Program-made: the position numbers and the translations under genes | Notes under the pieces: generated by a model | Seen by the model: the letters and a program-made list of their open reading frames with translations, nothing else | Database searches by the model: none | Told to the model about the DNA's origin: nothing | Shown here: piece by piece, positions 1 through 6,991 of the stretch | How positions within the stretch are numbered: the first letter of the stretch is position 1 | How the letters are laid out: every line of letters begins with the position of its first letter | Assembly: GCA_964613235.1 (NCBI GenBank) | Contig: CAZTGM010000066.1 | Coordinates: 1-6,991, forward strand | DNA length: 6,991 bases | DNA from: J005 sp964613235 | GTDB lineage: Bacteria > Pseudomonadota > Zetaproteobacteria > Mariprofundales > Mariprofundaceae | Direction: 5' to 3'

Positions 1-2
1 AT

Positions 3-125
3 ACACGCCGCGCGGAGCTCGTCGCCCGCTGTCTGCGGTGCGACGGCCGGATGCCCGTGTAGTTTGACCGCGACCCCATCCAGATTGGCAGTCGTCGACT
101 CGCCGTTTACAGCGGGATTGGCTAT
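3..125 (+). pseudogene. Upstream DUF481 gene remnant with in-frame stop codon
   Basis: In the frame of the downstream barrel ORF, bases 63-125 read FDRDPIQIGSRRLAVYSGIG, which fits the conserved 'RDPxQ' strand of DUF481 proteins. Coding similarity therefore clearly extends upstream of ATG 126. Bases 60-62 are TAG in that frame. The preceding codons (ending DGRMPV) plausibly continue the same barrel, and a single change of TAG to GAG would restore it. A frameshift is also possible, because frame 2 is open across bases 2-64. The first 60 bases are about 73% GC by hand count, against about 58% for 61-180 and 40% for 241-300. The window starts here, so the 5' part of the gene cannot be seen. This could be a genuine nonsense mutation, a frameshift, a rearrangement joint or poor sequence at a contig end. 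Confidence 0.45.
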
Positions 126-503
126 ATGCTCTATGACAGCCCGCGCACCGAATGGAACATTATCGGCGGTGCCGGCTGGTTAAGTACCCGTTTTGTTTCC
201 GTGCAGGCAGGGCAGGCCAATAGCCAGCAGACCCCCGGACTGGTCTTTGAAACTGATATCGATACGGAAATCACATCCACACTGGATTTCGAGTATCAGT
301 ACGGAATGGTTTTGATGCGCCACATTGCCGGCGGATACATCCATCATATGATTGGAACCCTGAGCAGTGATATTACCAAGTACCTTGAACTGGATGTCTC
401 GGCAATCTGGGACAAAACCCTGAATCCGACAAGTAACAGTCAGGGAATACGGCCCAAGTCCGACGATCTTCGCCTGCTCGTGGGTGTGTCTTTCGAATTA
501 TAG
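126..503 (+). CDS. DUF481 (YdiY-like) outer-membrane beta-barrel protein, C-terminal part
   Basis: This is the C-terminal portion of what I recognise as a DUF481 outer-membrane protein, the family of the salt-induced YdiY protein; its biochemical role is not established. Visible hallmarks are a GIGYMLYDSPRTEWNI-type strand-turn just at and after the start, an STRFVSVQAGQA segment, alternating polar/hydrophobic strands, an IWDKTLNP segment and a closing DDLRLLVGVSFEL strand. The last residue is Leu, with Phe two residues earlier, rather than the usual terminal aromatic. ATG 126 is simply the first start codon after the in-frame TAG at 60-62 and is probably not the true start. Family-like sequence (FDRDPIQIGSRRL) continues upstream from codon 63 in the same frame, and family members are about twice this length with a signal peptide, absent here. 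It ends 9 bases from the convergent regulator gene. No ribosome binding site of note precedes 126. The family call is good; whether a functional protein is made is doubtful. Confidence 0.62.
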   Translation: MLYDSPRTEWNIIGGAGWLSTRFVSVQAGQANSQQTPGLVFETDIDTEITSTLDFEYQYGMVLMRHIAGGYIHHMIGTLSSDITKYLELDVSAIWDKTLNPTSNSQGIRPKSDDLRLLVGVSFEL

Positions 504-505
504 GC

Positions 506-534
506 TCGCCATCTAGGTATCGCGATACTGGCGA
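506..534. repeat. Imperfect inverted repeat across the convergent gene ends
   Basis: Arms TCGCCA (506-511) and TGGCGA (529-534) are perfect inverted complements. They enclose a 12-base perfect palindrome, GTATCGCGATAC (517-528), offset by a five-base bulge (512-516). The structure covers the last codons and stop of the regulator gene and most of the 9-base gap to the barrel gene. It could fold in RNA from either strand and help end transcription, but neither side is followed by a T-tract, so it is not a standard intrinsic terminator. No other terminator candidate is visible between the two genes. The palindrome may simply be chance within codons for YRDT. Confidence 0.3.
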
Positions 535-1562
535 CGTATCTCCAGAAAAGAATCCAGCTGCTCGAAAAAGATATCAACCATTTGCGGATCAAAATGCTCA
601 CCCCGCTCTTCCCGCAACAGCGTGAAAATACGGTCATCATCCCATGCTTTCTTGTAACACCGATCACTTCCCAGGGCGTCAAACACATCGGCGATAGCCG
701 TGATCCGTCCGTAAATATGGATATCTTCACCCTTTAGCCCACGCGGATATCCCTTACCATTCCACTTCTCGTGATGCTCATAGGCCAGCGTTGCCGCCGC
801 TTTCAGAATCGGCCGGCTGGAATGACGCAGCATTTCATAACCCAGCTCGGCATGCTTCTTCATATGATCAAATTCCTCGGCTGTCAAACGTCCCGGCTTG
901 TTCAGAATACTGTCCGGAATACCGACCTTGCCGATATCATGCATCGGCGATGCCATCTTGATCAGTTCAGCCTCTTCCTCCGGCAACCCGTAATGCAGGG
1001 CAAACAGCTTTGAATATTCGGCCACCCGTTTGACATGATTGCCTGTTTCGCGCGAGCGCGTTTCACCGATCGCACCCATCGTGAAGACGACTTCCTTCTG
1101 CGTATCCTCAATCTCCTGATTCAGCATCCGTATCTCGGCGGTGCGCTCCAGCACCTTCCTTTCCAGCACACGGTTCTGGTCATACAGCGCCAGCTGCGTC
1201 TGTACACGAGCCCGAACCAGCGGCGGACTTACCGGCTTGGTGATATAATCCACGGCTCCCAGTTCAAAGCCGTGCGCTTCATCCTCCACTTCACTCTTTG
1301 CCGTGACAAAAATCACCGGCACACCCTTTGTCGCATCATCCGCTTTCAGCCGCCGGCAAACTTCATAGCCATCCATTTCCGGCATCATGACATCGAGTAA
1401 AATCAGGTCCGGCAATGACCTGGCACAGATTTTCAAAGCCCGCGCACCATCGGTTGCCGCCTTGACCTTATATTCATCGACCAGAATCCCGCGCAATACA
1501 TCGATATTTTCCGGTGTGTCATCCACAATCAGGATGGTCTGCCTGCTCTGAGTTTCGCTCAT
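513..1562 (-). CDS. Two-component response regulator, REC + HD-GYP cyclic-di-GMP phosphodiesterase
   Basis: This is a cytoplasmic response regulator of the RpfG-like architecture, predicted to hydrolyse the second messenger c-di-GMP when its receiver is phosphorylated. Residues 8-125 form the REC domain: acidic pair D14/D15, phospho-acceptor D57 (LLDVMMPEMDG), T87 and K109. Residues 127-160 form a charged helical, probably coiled-coil linker. Residues 160-345 form the HD-GYP domain, with H208-D209 (HDIGKVGIPD), H237, H263-H264 and G271-Y272-P273. E172, H176, K212 and D292 complete the set used by trinuclear-iron HD-GYP enzymes, so it should be active rather than degenerate. At 349 residues it is full length for this class. 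The ATG is supported by GGGGAG five bases upstream. It lies 18 bases downstream of the hybrid kinase gene, so the kinase's Hpt domain is the obvious phosphate donor. There is no DNA-binding domain: the output is enzymatic. Domain calls are firm; the kinase partnership is inferred. Confidence 0.96.
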   Translation of the reverse strand: MSETQSRQTILIVDDTPENIDVLRGILVDEYKVKAATDGARALKICARSLPDLILLDVMMPEMDGYEVCRRLKADDATKGVPVIFVTAKSEVEDEAHGFELGAVDYITKPVSPPLVRARVQTQLALYDQNRVLERKVLERTAEIRMLNQEIEDTQKEVVFTMGAIGETRSRETGNHVKRVAEYSKLFALHYGLPEEEAELIKMASPMHDIGKVGIPDSILNKPGRLTAEEFDHMKKHAELGYEMLRHSSRPILKAAATLAYEHHEKWNGKGYPRGLKGEDIHIYGRITAIADVFDALGSDRCYKKAWDDDRIFTLLREERGEHFDPQMVDIFFEQLDSFLEIRRQYRDT

Positions 1563-1567
1563 AATCG

Positions 1568-1573
1568 CTCCCC
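1568..1573 (-). promoter_or_regulatory. Ribosome binding site of the HD-GYP regulator gene
   Basis: On the minus strand the 18-base gap after the kinase TGA contains GGGGAG, five bases before the ATG at 1562. This fixes the regulator start. There is no room for a separate promoter, so translation follows from the kinase transcript. Confidence 0.75.
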
Positions 1574-1580
1574 GTTTTCG

Positions 1581-4500
1581 TCAATCAAGACTGAGCTGCA
1601 TGCTTTCCACCTCTTGCTCGAACAGCTCCAGTGCCTCTTCAAAATCATACTGCCCGACTGCCTTGCCGATCGCAGCCAGCTTCATCCGCTCCGATATGCC
1701 AGGAAAACGTTCGCATATCTGTTCCAGATATTCGGCAGCATCAGTATCATCATCCAGCAGTAACTCACGCAAGGTACATAACATCGGTCGCAAGGCATCC
1801 AGGTCGATATCCGACCCCTCATCAGCCTCGTCCCCCTTGGTCTGTTGCAAGGCATCAATACCCTGCAGCACCTGCTTCAATGCCTCCGACAGTGCGGCAT
1901 ACAATGATGCTTCCCCGTCGCCGCCATCCTTCAATGCCTGCTCCATGGCCAAAGCCTGTTGCTGCAATCGGCTGGCCCCGATATTACCGGCCACACCCTT
2001 TAGCGTATGTGCAAGACGTACGGCCGTCTCCTGGTCACCGTCGGCCATGGCTGCCCGAATCCTCTCCGGTGCATCACGCTGGCTATCTGCAAATTTCAGC
2101 AAAATATTGCGATACAGTTTCCGGTTACCGCCAACCCGCCGAATGCCATTCTCGATATCAATACCCGGCAGCGCCGGCAACTCAACCACCTCCTCCGCGA
2201 CTGCCGGCTGTACTGCCGAATCTTCCGCCGGTTCAGCAGCGGTAATCCAACGGTTCAGCGTTCCAAACAACTCATTAAGCTCGATCGGTTTGGCAATGTG
2301 ATCATTCATGCCTGCTTCCAGACAGGCCTCTCGATCACCGGCCATCGCGTTGGCTGTCATCGCAATAATCGGCAGATCACGGAAACGTTCCTGCTCACGA
2401 ATCATGCGTGTCGCTTCAATACCGCCCATCACCGGCATCTGCAAATCCATCAGCACACCGTCAAAAGCCCCCTGCATCACCATTTCCACGGCCTCCCGGC
2501 CATTATTGGCGATTGTGACACGCAGTCCTGCTTTCTCCAGCAGCTCGCAGGCCACCTGCTGATTGATTTCGTTATCCTCAACCAGCAACAGGTGCGCGCC
2601 CCGCACATGCGGCTCCACTGTCGCGATGGGCCCCTGCTCCAGGAACTCCTTATCCCGAACCTTGCCGAATGCCAGCATGATCGCATCGAACAGACTGGAC
2701 TGCTGCACCGGCTTGGCCAGATAACCATCCAGTTCTTCCTGTTCAATCAACTCCATCAATTCACTGCGCCCATAGCCAGAGATCATGATAATACCGGGCA
2801 TCGTTGACAGCGACATGGCGCGAATAAGTCGACTGGCTTCAATGCCGTCCATGCCCGGCATCTGCCAGTCCATCAACACCAGCTGATATGGTTGGTTGTC
2901 TGCATCAGCCCGTCCCAAAGCCTCCAGTGCCTCGGTTGCAGAAGTCACCTCATCATGTGCAAAATCGAATGCGTCCAGAAATCCGGCCAGTACCTCCCGT
3001 GCTGTCGCATTATCATCCACAACCAATACACGCAAATCCTGCAGGTCTTCCGGAAAGATCAGTGCCTTGCGACGAATTTCCCGTCCACGCCCGAAACAGG
3101 CTGTGAAATAAAACCGGCTGCCCTTGCCCGGTTCTGATTCGACACCAATCTCTCCCCCCATCATCTCCACCAGCCGCTTGCAAATGGTCAGGCCCAGACC
3201 TGTACCGCCATATTTTCGAGTCGTCGAACTGTCGGCCTGGGAAAACGGACGGAACAGTTTTTCCATCTGTGCCTCATTCATGCCGATGCCCGTGTCCCGC
3301 ACCTCAAAACGCAGACATACCTGATCTTCTATCGGTTCCAGTTCATTGATATGAATCGTGATCTCACCTGACTCGGTGAATTTCAGGGCATTATTATTCA
3401 GGTTGACCAGCACCTGTCCCAGGCGCAACGGATCACCGACCAGTGCCGAGGGGAGTCTCGGCTGGGCAGCAATGAGAAACTCAAGCCCCTTGTCGCTGGC
3501 TTTCAGGGCTATCATATTGGCTACATTGTCCAGCACCTCATGCAAATCGAATTCCACAGACTCCATGGTCAGCTTGCCAGCCTCGATCTTGGAGAAATCC
3601 AGAATATCATTGATAATGCCTAACAGTGCACGCGATGAACGATCAATCTTGATCAGGTAATCCCGTTGCTTGGGCGTCAGTTCTGTCATCAGCGCCAGCT
3701 GGCAGAGGCCCATGATGGCATTCATTGGCGTGCGTATTTCATGCGACATGTTGGCCAGAAACTCGGACTTAGCGCGGGTCGCCTCTTCAGCTTTTTTCTT
3801 GGCCTCCAGCAACGCCTTCTCAGCCGCCTTGCGTTCAGTGATATCGCGCAATACACCGATAAAAAACCGGTCCTCTCCCAACTGTGCTTCTTCCACCGCA
3901 ATCTCGGCAGGAAAACATTCGCCATTACTGCGCTTTGCCACGACTTCCCGCGTCCGGCCGACAACCCCGGCATGACCTCCTGCAAGATAGCGCTGCAAGA
4001 ATTCATCATGTCCTTTAGCCGACTCGCCATCCATCAGCTTTGAAACATTACGGCCGAGCATATCTTCCTTGCGATAACCGAACACCCGCTCGGCGGCCGG
4101 ACTGAACTCATGTATTATGCCGGATGCATCGATCATAATAATCGCATCGGCTACATTCTCGATGATGCTGTGCACTTTCTGCTCGGCCAGCACGCGGTCG
4201 GTAATATCTACAATGCTGGCCAGTAATGCCGTCTTGCCGTAAAACTGGATCGGATGAATGGACAGCAGGCAAATACGTTCCTCTCCGCTGCCAAGACGTC
4301 TGAACAGCACTTCCATATCCTCGACACAGCCGTCCTTTCCGAAGCGTTGCAATACCTGCTCCCGCGTTTCCGGATGTACATAGGCATCCAGCGTCCGGTA
4401 ATTATCCAGATCCTTGCCGGATACCCGATGAAAGTGTTTCATGGCACTGTTGCTGCGAAGAATGCGCCCGTCCTCCAAGGAGCTGATCGATAGCGGTACC

Positions 4501-6953
4501 GGGGTACTCTCAAAAACCCGGAACAGATTCTCCTCGCTTTCACTGAGCTCTGCCGTTCGTTCCTTCACCTGCTGTTCCAGATTATCCCGTGCCTGCCGCA
4601 ATGCCCTGTTTGAACGCAGGCCCATCCAGCCCAGCGCCCCTCCGAGCAGCAGCGTGATCAGAATGGCACCTCCCAGCATCATGACCGTCATATTCCGGAT
4701 TTTGTAAAAAGGCAGCATGGCTTCGGCAACATCGATTTCCGTGGCAATACCAAAACCGAGCGTCTCATTCCACAGCCATGCCCCCATGACCGGCACACCG
4801 CGATAATCACGATAACCATCCACATCAAAACCCTGATGGTGCCCGTTATACTGCAGCACGCGACGAGCCATCTCCGTCAATGGCAGTGTATCCCGTTCCA
4901 TGCCGGTCGGGTGTTCTGTCAGCAGATTCTGACCCGGATCGCGAATCTCGATATGTAAAATGGAAGGATTCCCTTTCGCGATCAGGCCGATGGAATGCAA
5001 CTGATCATCAAAACGACTGTCAGAAATCATGCGTCCCTGGCGATCCAGAAAATATGTCTCACCACTTTCACCCATACGACCGGTATGAGCAATGCGGGTA
5101 AAATCCGCAGCCGGATCAATAACCACCGCAACGGCGCCGATCACCCGTCCTTCCTGATCGGTGACGGGTGTAGCAAACGCCATGCGTGGCACATCTTCAT
5201 CATCATATGGCAAAATAATGTGCGGCTGGCCCTGGAATACCTTCTCCAGAGCCTCCGGTCGATATTTCACCGCAGGGTGGATATGACCCTCTCCCCGCCC
5301 GGTATACGACAGCACTGTGCGCTGATCCAGAGCAATAAAATCAATATCCTCGGCATTAAATACCTTCATCCAGCGACTCAGCCGGGTACGAATACTGGCG
5401 TGACCTCGCTCATCATGCGTCCGGGTGAGAATCTCCCGTGAAAGCCGCTGAAACGCATCATCTTCAGACAGCAGATGTAGATTCCGGAATTCCCCCTTGG
5501 CCCAGAAATCCACGGCCTGATGTGTCATGTTGACAATGGCAATTAACTGACTGGCAATATCCTGTCGTGTCTGCCGTTCGGCCTTCTGCATGACAAACCA
5601 TGCAGCCAGACCAATCACCACCAGAAACAGCGTCACAATCAGCAGAATCTTCCATACTTTCAGATGTCTGGTGTCATTCAGTCCGGCCGCCTCCCTGACA
5701 AGCACCCGGCGCATACTGAATACACCCAGCACCAATATCCCCAACAACCCTGTCAAAAGCCCCATTTGCCATAATGACAGCATGGGCACATCTTTCTCCG
5801 GGAACTTTTCTGGAAATGCAGACTGATGATGACCATCTTCCGGTACCGGTATTTCCTGCATCGTGAAATCATAGGCAAGGAGTTGGGGACGGAAGTCCAG
5901 AGAATATTGGGAGAAATCGATCGCTGAAGTATTCATGGAAAACAGTGATCGTAAGCGGTGAATGGTTTCCGGCATTGCAGCAAGCATCAGCGAATCAAAG
6001 TGCAGTTGCTGCCGGGTGAAATCCTCACCAGCGAGATAATCATGCAATAACACCAGTGCCCATCCGGCATCGAGAAAATGACCACCGACACTTACGTCCA
6101 TTTTCCTGCCACGCAAATAACCGGCAGTCACATGATCCCAGTCAATGCCACCAATCAATGGCCGGTGATCAGGCGCAAGTTCATCAAGAGCATCTGCCAC
6201 AGCACGGGCCATATGATCGTTAGCACACCAGACAACGGATATCTCAGGATGTTCTTTCCATACTTCAAGAAACTGCTGTCGTGCCTGGCCAGGATCCCAG
6301 TTACTATGGGTGAGAAGTAGTGAGGGTTTGTCCGATAACGTTGCCATGCCAGCCTGCAGGCCCTGAACACGATGTCTGGAGACAAGCGAATCCTCAGGAC
6401 CGGCAATGGCCAGCACATGAACATCCTTCTGTACCTGTTGTGCCAGCAATTGTTTGATCAGCAATTCTCCGGCGTGAATATCATCAGGCCAGACCGAACC
6501 AAGCCAGTAACGAAACTGGACACGTGGACGTATATTCTGATTCTGCAAGGGTGTATTAATCACGATAGCAGGCGTCCCTGCCTTCTCTGCCAAAGCCAGC
6601 ACCAATTCACCCGCACCACGAAATCCGGGAAAAACCAGTCCGTCGCTTCCCTGTTCAAGCACCGATTTCGCCACAGCGACCAGGCGATTTGCATCATCCT
6701 CAAAATTCACAATCTCCACATGATCATGCAAATCAGCGGCTGCTTTCCGGGCAAAGGCGGATACGCGATTCCAGAAGGGATCGGTATGTGGAATCAGTAA
6801 CGTATAATGACGGGATACACGGGAGCCTTCCTGATCACCAGCCTCAGCCGGAACAGAGCATATGGAAAACAGGACTGCTACCAGACAAAGCAGCCATGCC
6901 ATAGGGCGCAAATACACTCTCACACCAAATAAAACTTTCAGAACAATATCCAT
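1581..6953 (-). CDS. Multi-sensor hybrid histidine kinase (periplasmic-binding domain, dCache, 2 PAS, HisKA, HATPase, 2 REC, Hpt)
   Basis: Inner-membrane sensor kinase of 1790 residues that autophosphorylates and runs an internal His-Asp-His relay. Order: signal peptide (1-38, hydrophobic 19-33, AEA|G cleavage-like site); sugar-type periplasmic-binding-protein domain (about 45-345); TM1 (392-413); short basic cytoplasmic loop; TM2 (436-455); periplasmic dCache (about 457-752, YFLDRQGRMISDSRF and GYRDYRGVPVMGAW); TM3 (755-777); coiled coil (778-810); PAS1 (802-920); PAS2 (924-1042, FixL-like, ending RDITERK); signalling helix; HisKA with H1071 (SHEIRTPMN); HATPase with N1188, DTGIG (1220-1224) and GGTGLGL (1249-1255). 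REC1 (about 1307-1425) has D1313/D1314, D1362, S1392, K1414; REC2 (about 1453-1568) has E1459/D1460, D1503, T1533, K1555; Hpt (about 1605-1700) has H1649; a helical acidic tail follows. All catalytic residues are intact. The stop is 18 bases from the HD-GYP gene, its likely target. The start is uncertain: AAGGGG lies 12 bases upstream, the frame stays open to the window edge, and M18 is an alternative. The ligand is unknown. Confidence 0.95.
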   Translation of the reverse strand: MDIVLKVLFGVRVYLRPMAWLLCLVAVLFSICSVPAEAGDQEGSRVSRHYTLLIPHTDPFWNRVSAFARKAAADLHDHVEIVNFEDDANRLVAVAKSVLEQGSDGLVFPGFRGAGELVLALAEKAGTPAIVINTPLQNQNIRPRVQFRYWLGSVWPDDIHAGELLIKQLLAQQVQKDVHVLAIAGPEDSLVSRHRVQGLQAGMATLSDKPSLLLTHSNWDPGQARQQFLEVWKEHPEISVVWCANDHMARAVADALDELAPDHRPLIGGIDWDHVTAGYLRGRKMDVSVGGHFLDAGWALVLLHDYLAGEDFTRQQLHFDSLMLAAMPETIHRLRSLFSMNTSAIDFSQYSLDFRPQLLAYDFTMQEIPVPEDGHHQSAFPEKFPEKDVPMLSLWQMGLLTGLLGILVLGVFSMRRVLVREAAGLNDTRHLKVWKILLIVTLFLVVIGLAAWFVMQKAERQTRQDIASQLIAIVNMTHQAVDFWAKGEFRNLHLLSEDDAFQRLSREILTRTHDERGHASIRTRLSRWMKVFNAEDIDFIALDQRTVLSYTGRGEGHIHPAVKYRPEALEKVFQGQPHIILPYDDEDVPRMAFATPVTDQEGRVIGAVAVVIDPAADFTRIAHTGRMGESGETYFLDRQGRMISDSRFDDQLHSIGLIAKGNPSILHIEIRDPGQNLLTEHPTGMERDTLPLTEMARRVLQYNGHHQGFDVDGYRDYRGVPVMGAWLWNETLGFGIATEIDVAEAMLPFYKIRNMTVMMLGGAILITLLLGGALGWMGLRSNRALRQARDNLEQQVKERTAELSESEENLFRVFESTPVPLSISSLEDGRILRSNSAMKHFHRVSGKDLDNYRTLDAYVHPETREQVLQRFGKDGCVEDMEVLFRRLGSGEERICLLSIHPIQFYGKTALLASIVDITDRVLAEQKVHSIIENVADAIIMIDASGIIHEFSPAAERVFGYRKEDMLGRNVSKLMDGESAKGHDEFLQRYLAGGHAGVVGRTREVVAKRSNGECFPAEIAVEEAQLGEDRFFIGVLRDITERKAAEKALLEAKKKAEEATRAKSEFLANMSHEIRTPMNAIMGLCQLALMTELTPKQRDYLIKIDRSSRALLGIINDILDFSKIEAGKLTMESVEFDLHEVLDNVANMIALKASDKGLEFLIAAQPRLPSALVGDPLRLGQVLVNLNNNALKFTESGEITIHINELEPIEDQVCLRFEVRDTGIGMNEAQMEKLFRPFSQADSSTTRKYGGTGLGLTICKRLVEMMGGEIGVESEPGKGSRFYFTACFGRGREIRRKALIFPEDLQDLRVLVVDDNATAREVLAGFLDAFDFAHDEVTSATEALEALGRADADNQPYQLVLMDWQMPGMDGIEASRLIRAMSLSTMPGIIMISGYGRSELMELIEQEELDGYLAKPVQQSSLFDAIMLAFGKVRDKEFLEQGPIATVEPHVRGAHLLLVEDNEINQQVACELLEKAGLRVTIANNGREAVEMVMQGAFDGVLMDLQMPVMGGIEATRMIREQERFRDLPIIAMTANAMAGDREACLEAGMNDHIAKPIELNELFGTLNRWITAAEPAEDSAVQPAVAEEVVELPALPGIDIENGIRRVGGNRKLYRNILLKFADSQRDAPERIRAAMADGDQETAVRLAHTLKGVAGNIGASRLQQQALAMEQALKDGGDGEASLYAALSEALKQVLQGIDALQQTKGDEADEGSDIDLDALRPMLCTLRELLLDDDTDAAEYLEQICERFPGISERMKLAAIGKAVGQYDFEEALELFEQEVESMQLSLD

Positions 6954-6991
6954 ACTGTTTTGCAGCCCCTTTAAACGCAGAGTAGTGCATT
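6954..6991 (-). promoter_or_regulatory. Leader of the kinase gene with a distant Shine-Dalgarno-like run
   Basis: Read on the minus strand, this 38-base leader contains AAGGGG (6966-6971), 12 bases before the ATG at 6953. That is longer than the usual 5-9 base spacing. There is no stop codon in the kinase frame within it, so an upstream start outside the window cannot be excluded. No better-placed ribosome site precedes the internal ATG (codon 18) or the GTG codons 11 and 13. The stretch is too short to judge a promoter. Confidence 0.35.

Noticed and set aside
771..1400. Plus-strand open frames opposite the HD-GYP regulator.
   Set aside because: The minus strand encodes an unambiguous REC/HD-GYP protein with all motifs; the opposite frames show no domain and no convincing ribosome site.
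1307..1425. Possibility that the regulator is a transcription factor rather than an enzyme.
   Set aside because: There is no helix-turn-helix domain; the whole C-terminal half is an intact HD-GYP domain.
1600..2807. Long plus-strand open frames (for example 1600-2301 and 2007-2807) opposite the kinase C-terminus.
   Set aside because: They are antisense to well-conserved REC2, REC1 and Hpt coding sequence, resemble no family, and are rich in Ser/Arg/His/Pro as expected from reversed codons.
3785..3801. T-rich run (CTTTTTTCTTGG) considered as a terminator tail.
   Set aside because: It is the reverse complement of Lys codons in the AKKKAEEA signalling helix before the HisKA domain, and no stable stem adjoins it.
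4995..5441. Plus-strand 148-codon frame opposite the dCache domain.
   Set aside because: It is antisense to recognisable dCache sequence and has no recognisable protein features of its own.
1..6991. Search for tRNA/rRNA genes, CRISPR repeats, insertion sequences and defence or toxin genes.
   Set aside because: Nearly the whole window is occupied by three coding regions with ordinary housekeeping or signalling domains; no direct-repeat arrays, transposase motifs or tRNA-like folds were seen by eye.

Overview
The window looks like part of a chromosome from a mid-GC Gram-negative bacterium, most likely a gammaproteobacterium or close relative. The evidence is an outer-membrane beta-barrel protein, a Pseudomonadota-style hybrid sensor kinase and an HD-GYP response regulator. 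The species cannot be named from sequence alone. I see no RNA genes, insertion sequences, CRISPR arrays, prophage or other mobile elements.

Layout: (1) Positions 1-503, + strand, hold the 3' end of a DUF481/YdiY-like outer-membrane barrel gene. Its frame is broken by an in-frame TAG at 60-62, and the first 60 bases are clearly more GC-rich than what follows. (2) The convergent gap at 504-512 is only 9 bases and lies inside an imperfect inverted repeat (506-534). (3) Positions 513-1562, - strand, encode a REC/HD-GYP response regulator with a complete metal-binding residue set, so it is probably an active cyclic-di-GMP phosphodiesterase. (4) Positions 1581-6953, - strand, encode one 1790-residue hybrid sensor histidine kinase. 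It carries a type I periplasmic-binding-protein domain, a dCache domain, two PAS domains, HisKA, HATPase, two REC domains and Hpt. Positions 6954-6991 are its leader.

The kinase and regulator genes are 18 bases apart, kinase first, and almost certainly form an operon. The inferred pathway is that periplasmic ligand(s), and perhaps a cytoplasmic PAS cofactor, control autophosphorylation at H1071. Phosphate then passes through an internal REC (D1362 and/or D1503) and the Hpt histidine (H1649) to D57 of the regulator, which would change c-di-GMP hydrolysis. The most noteworthy points are the stacking of two different periplasmic sensor folds in one kinase, and a FixL-like PAS domain that keeps the position of the haem-ligating histidine. 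Neither family is new; the combination is what merits checking.
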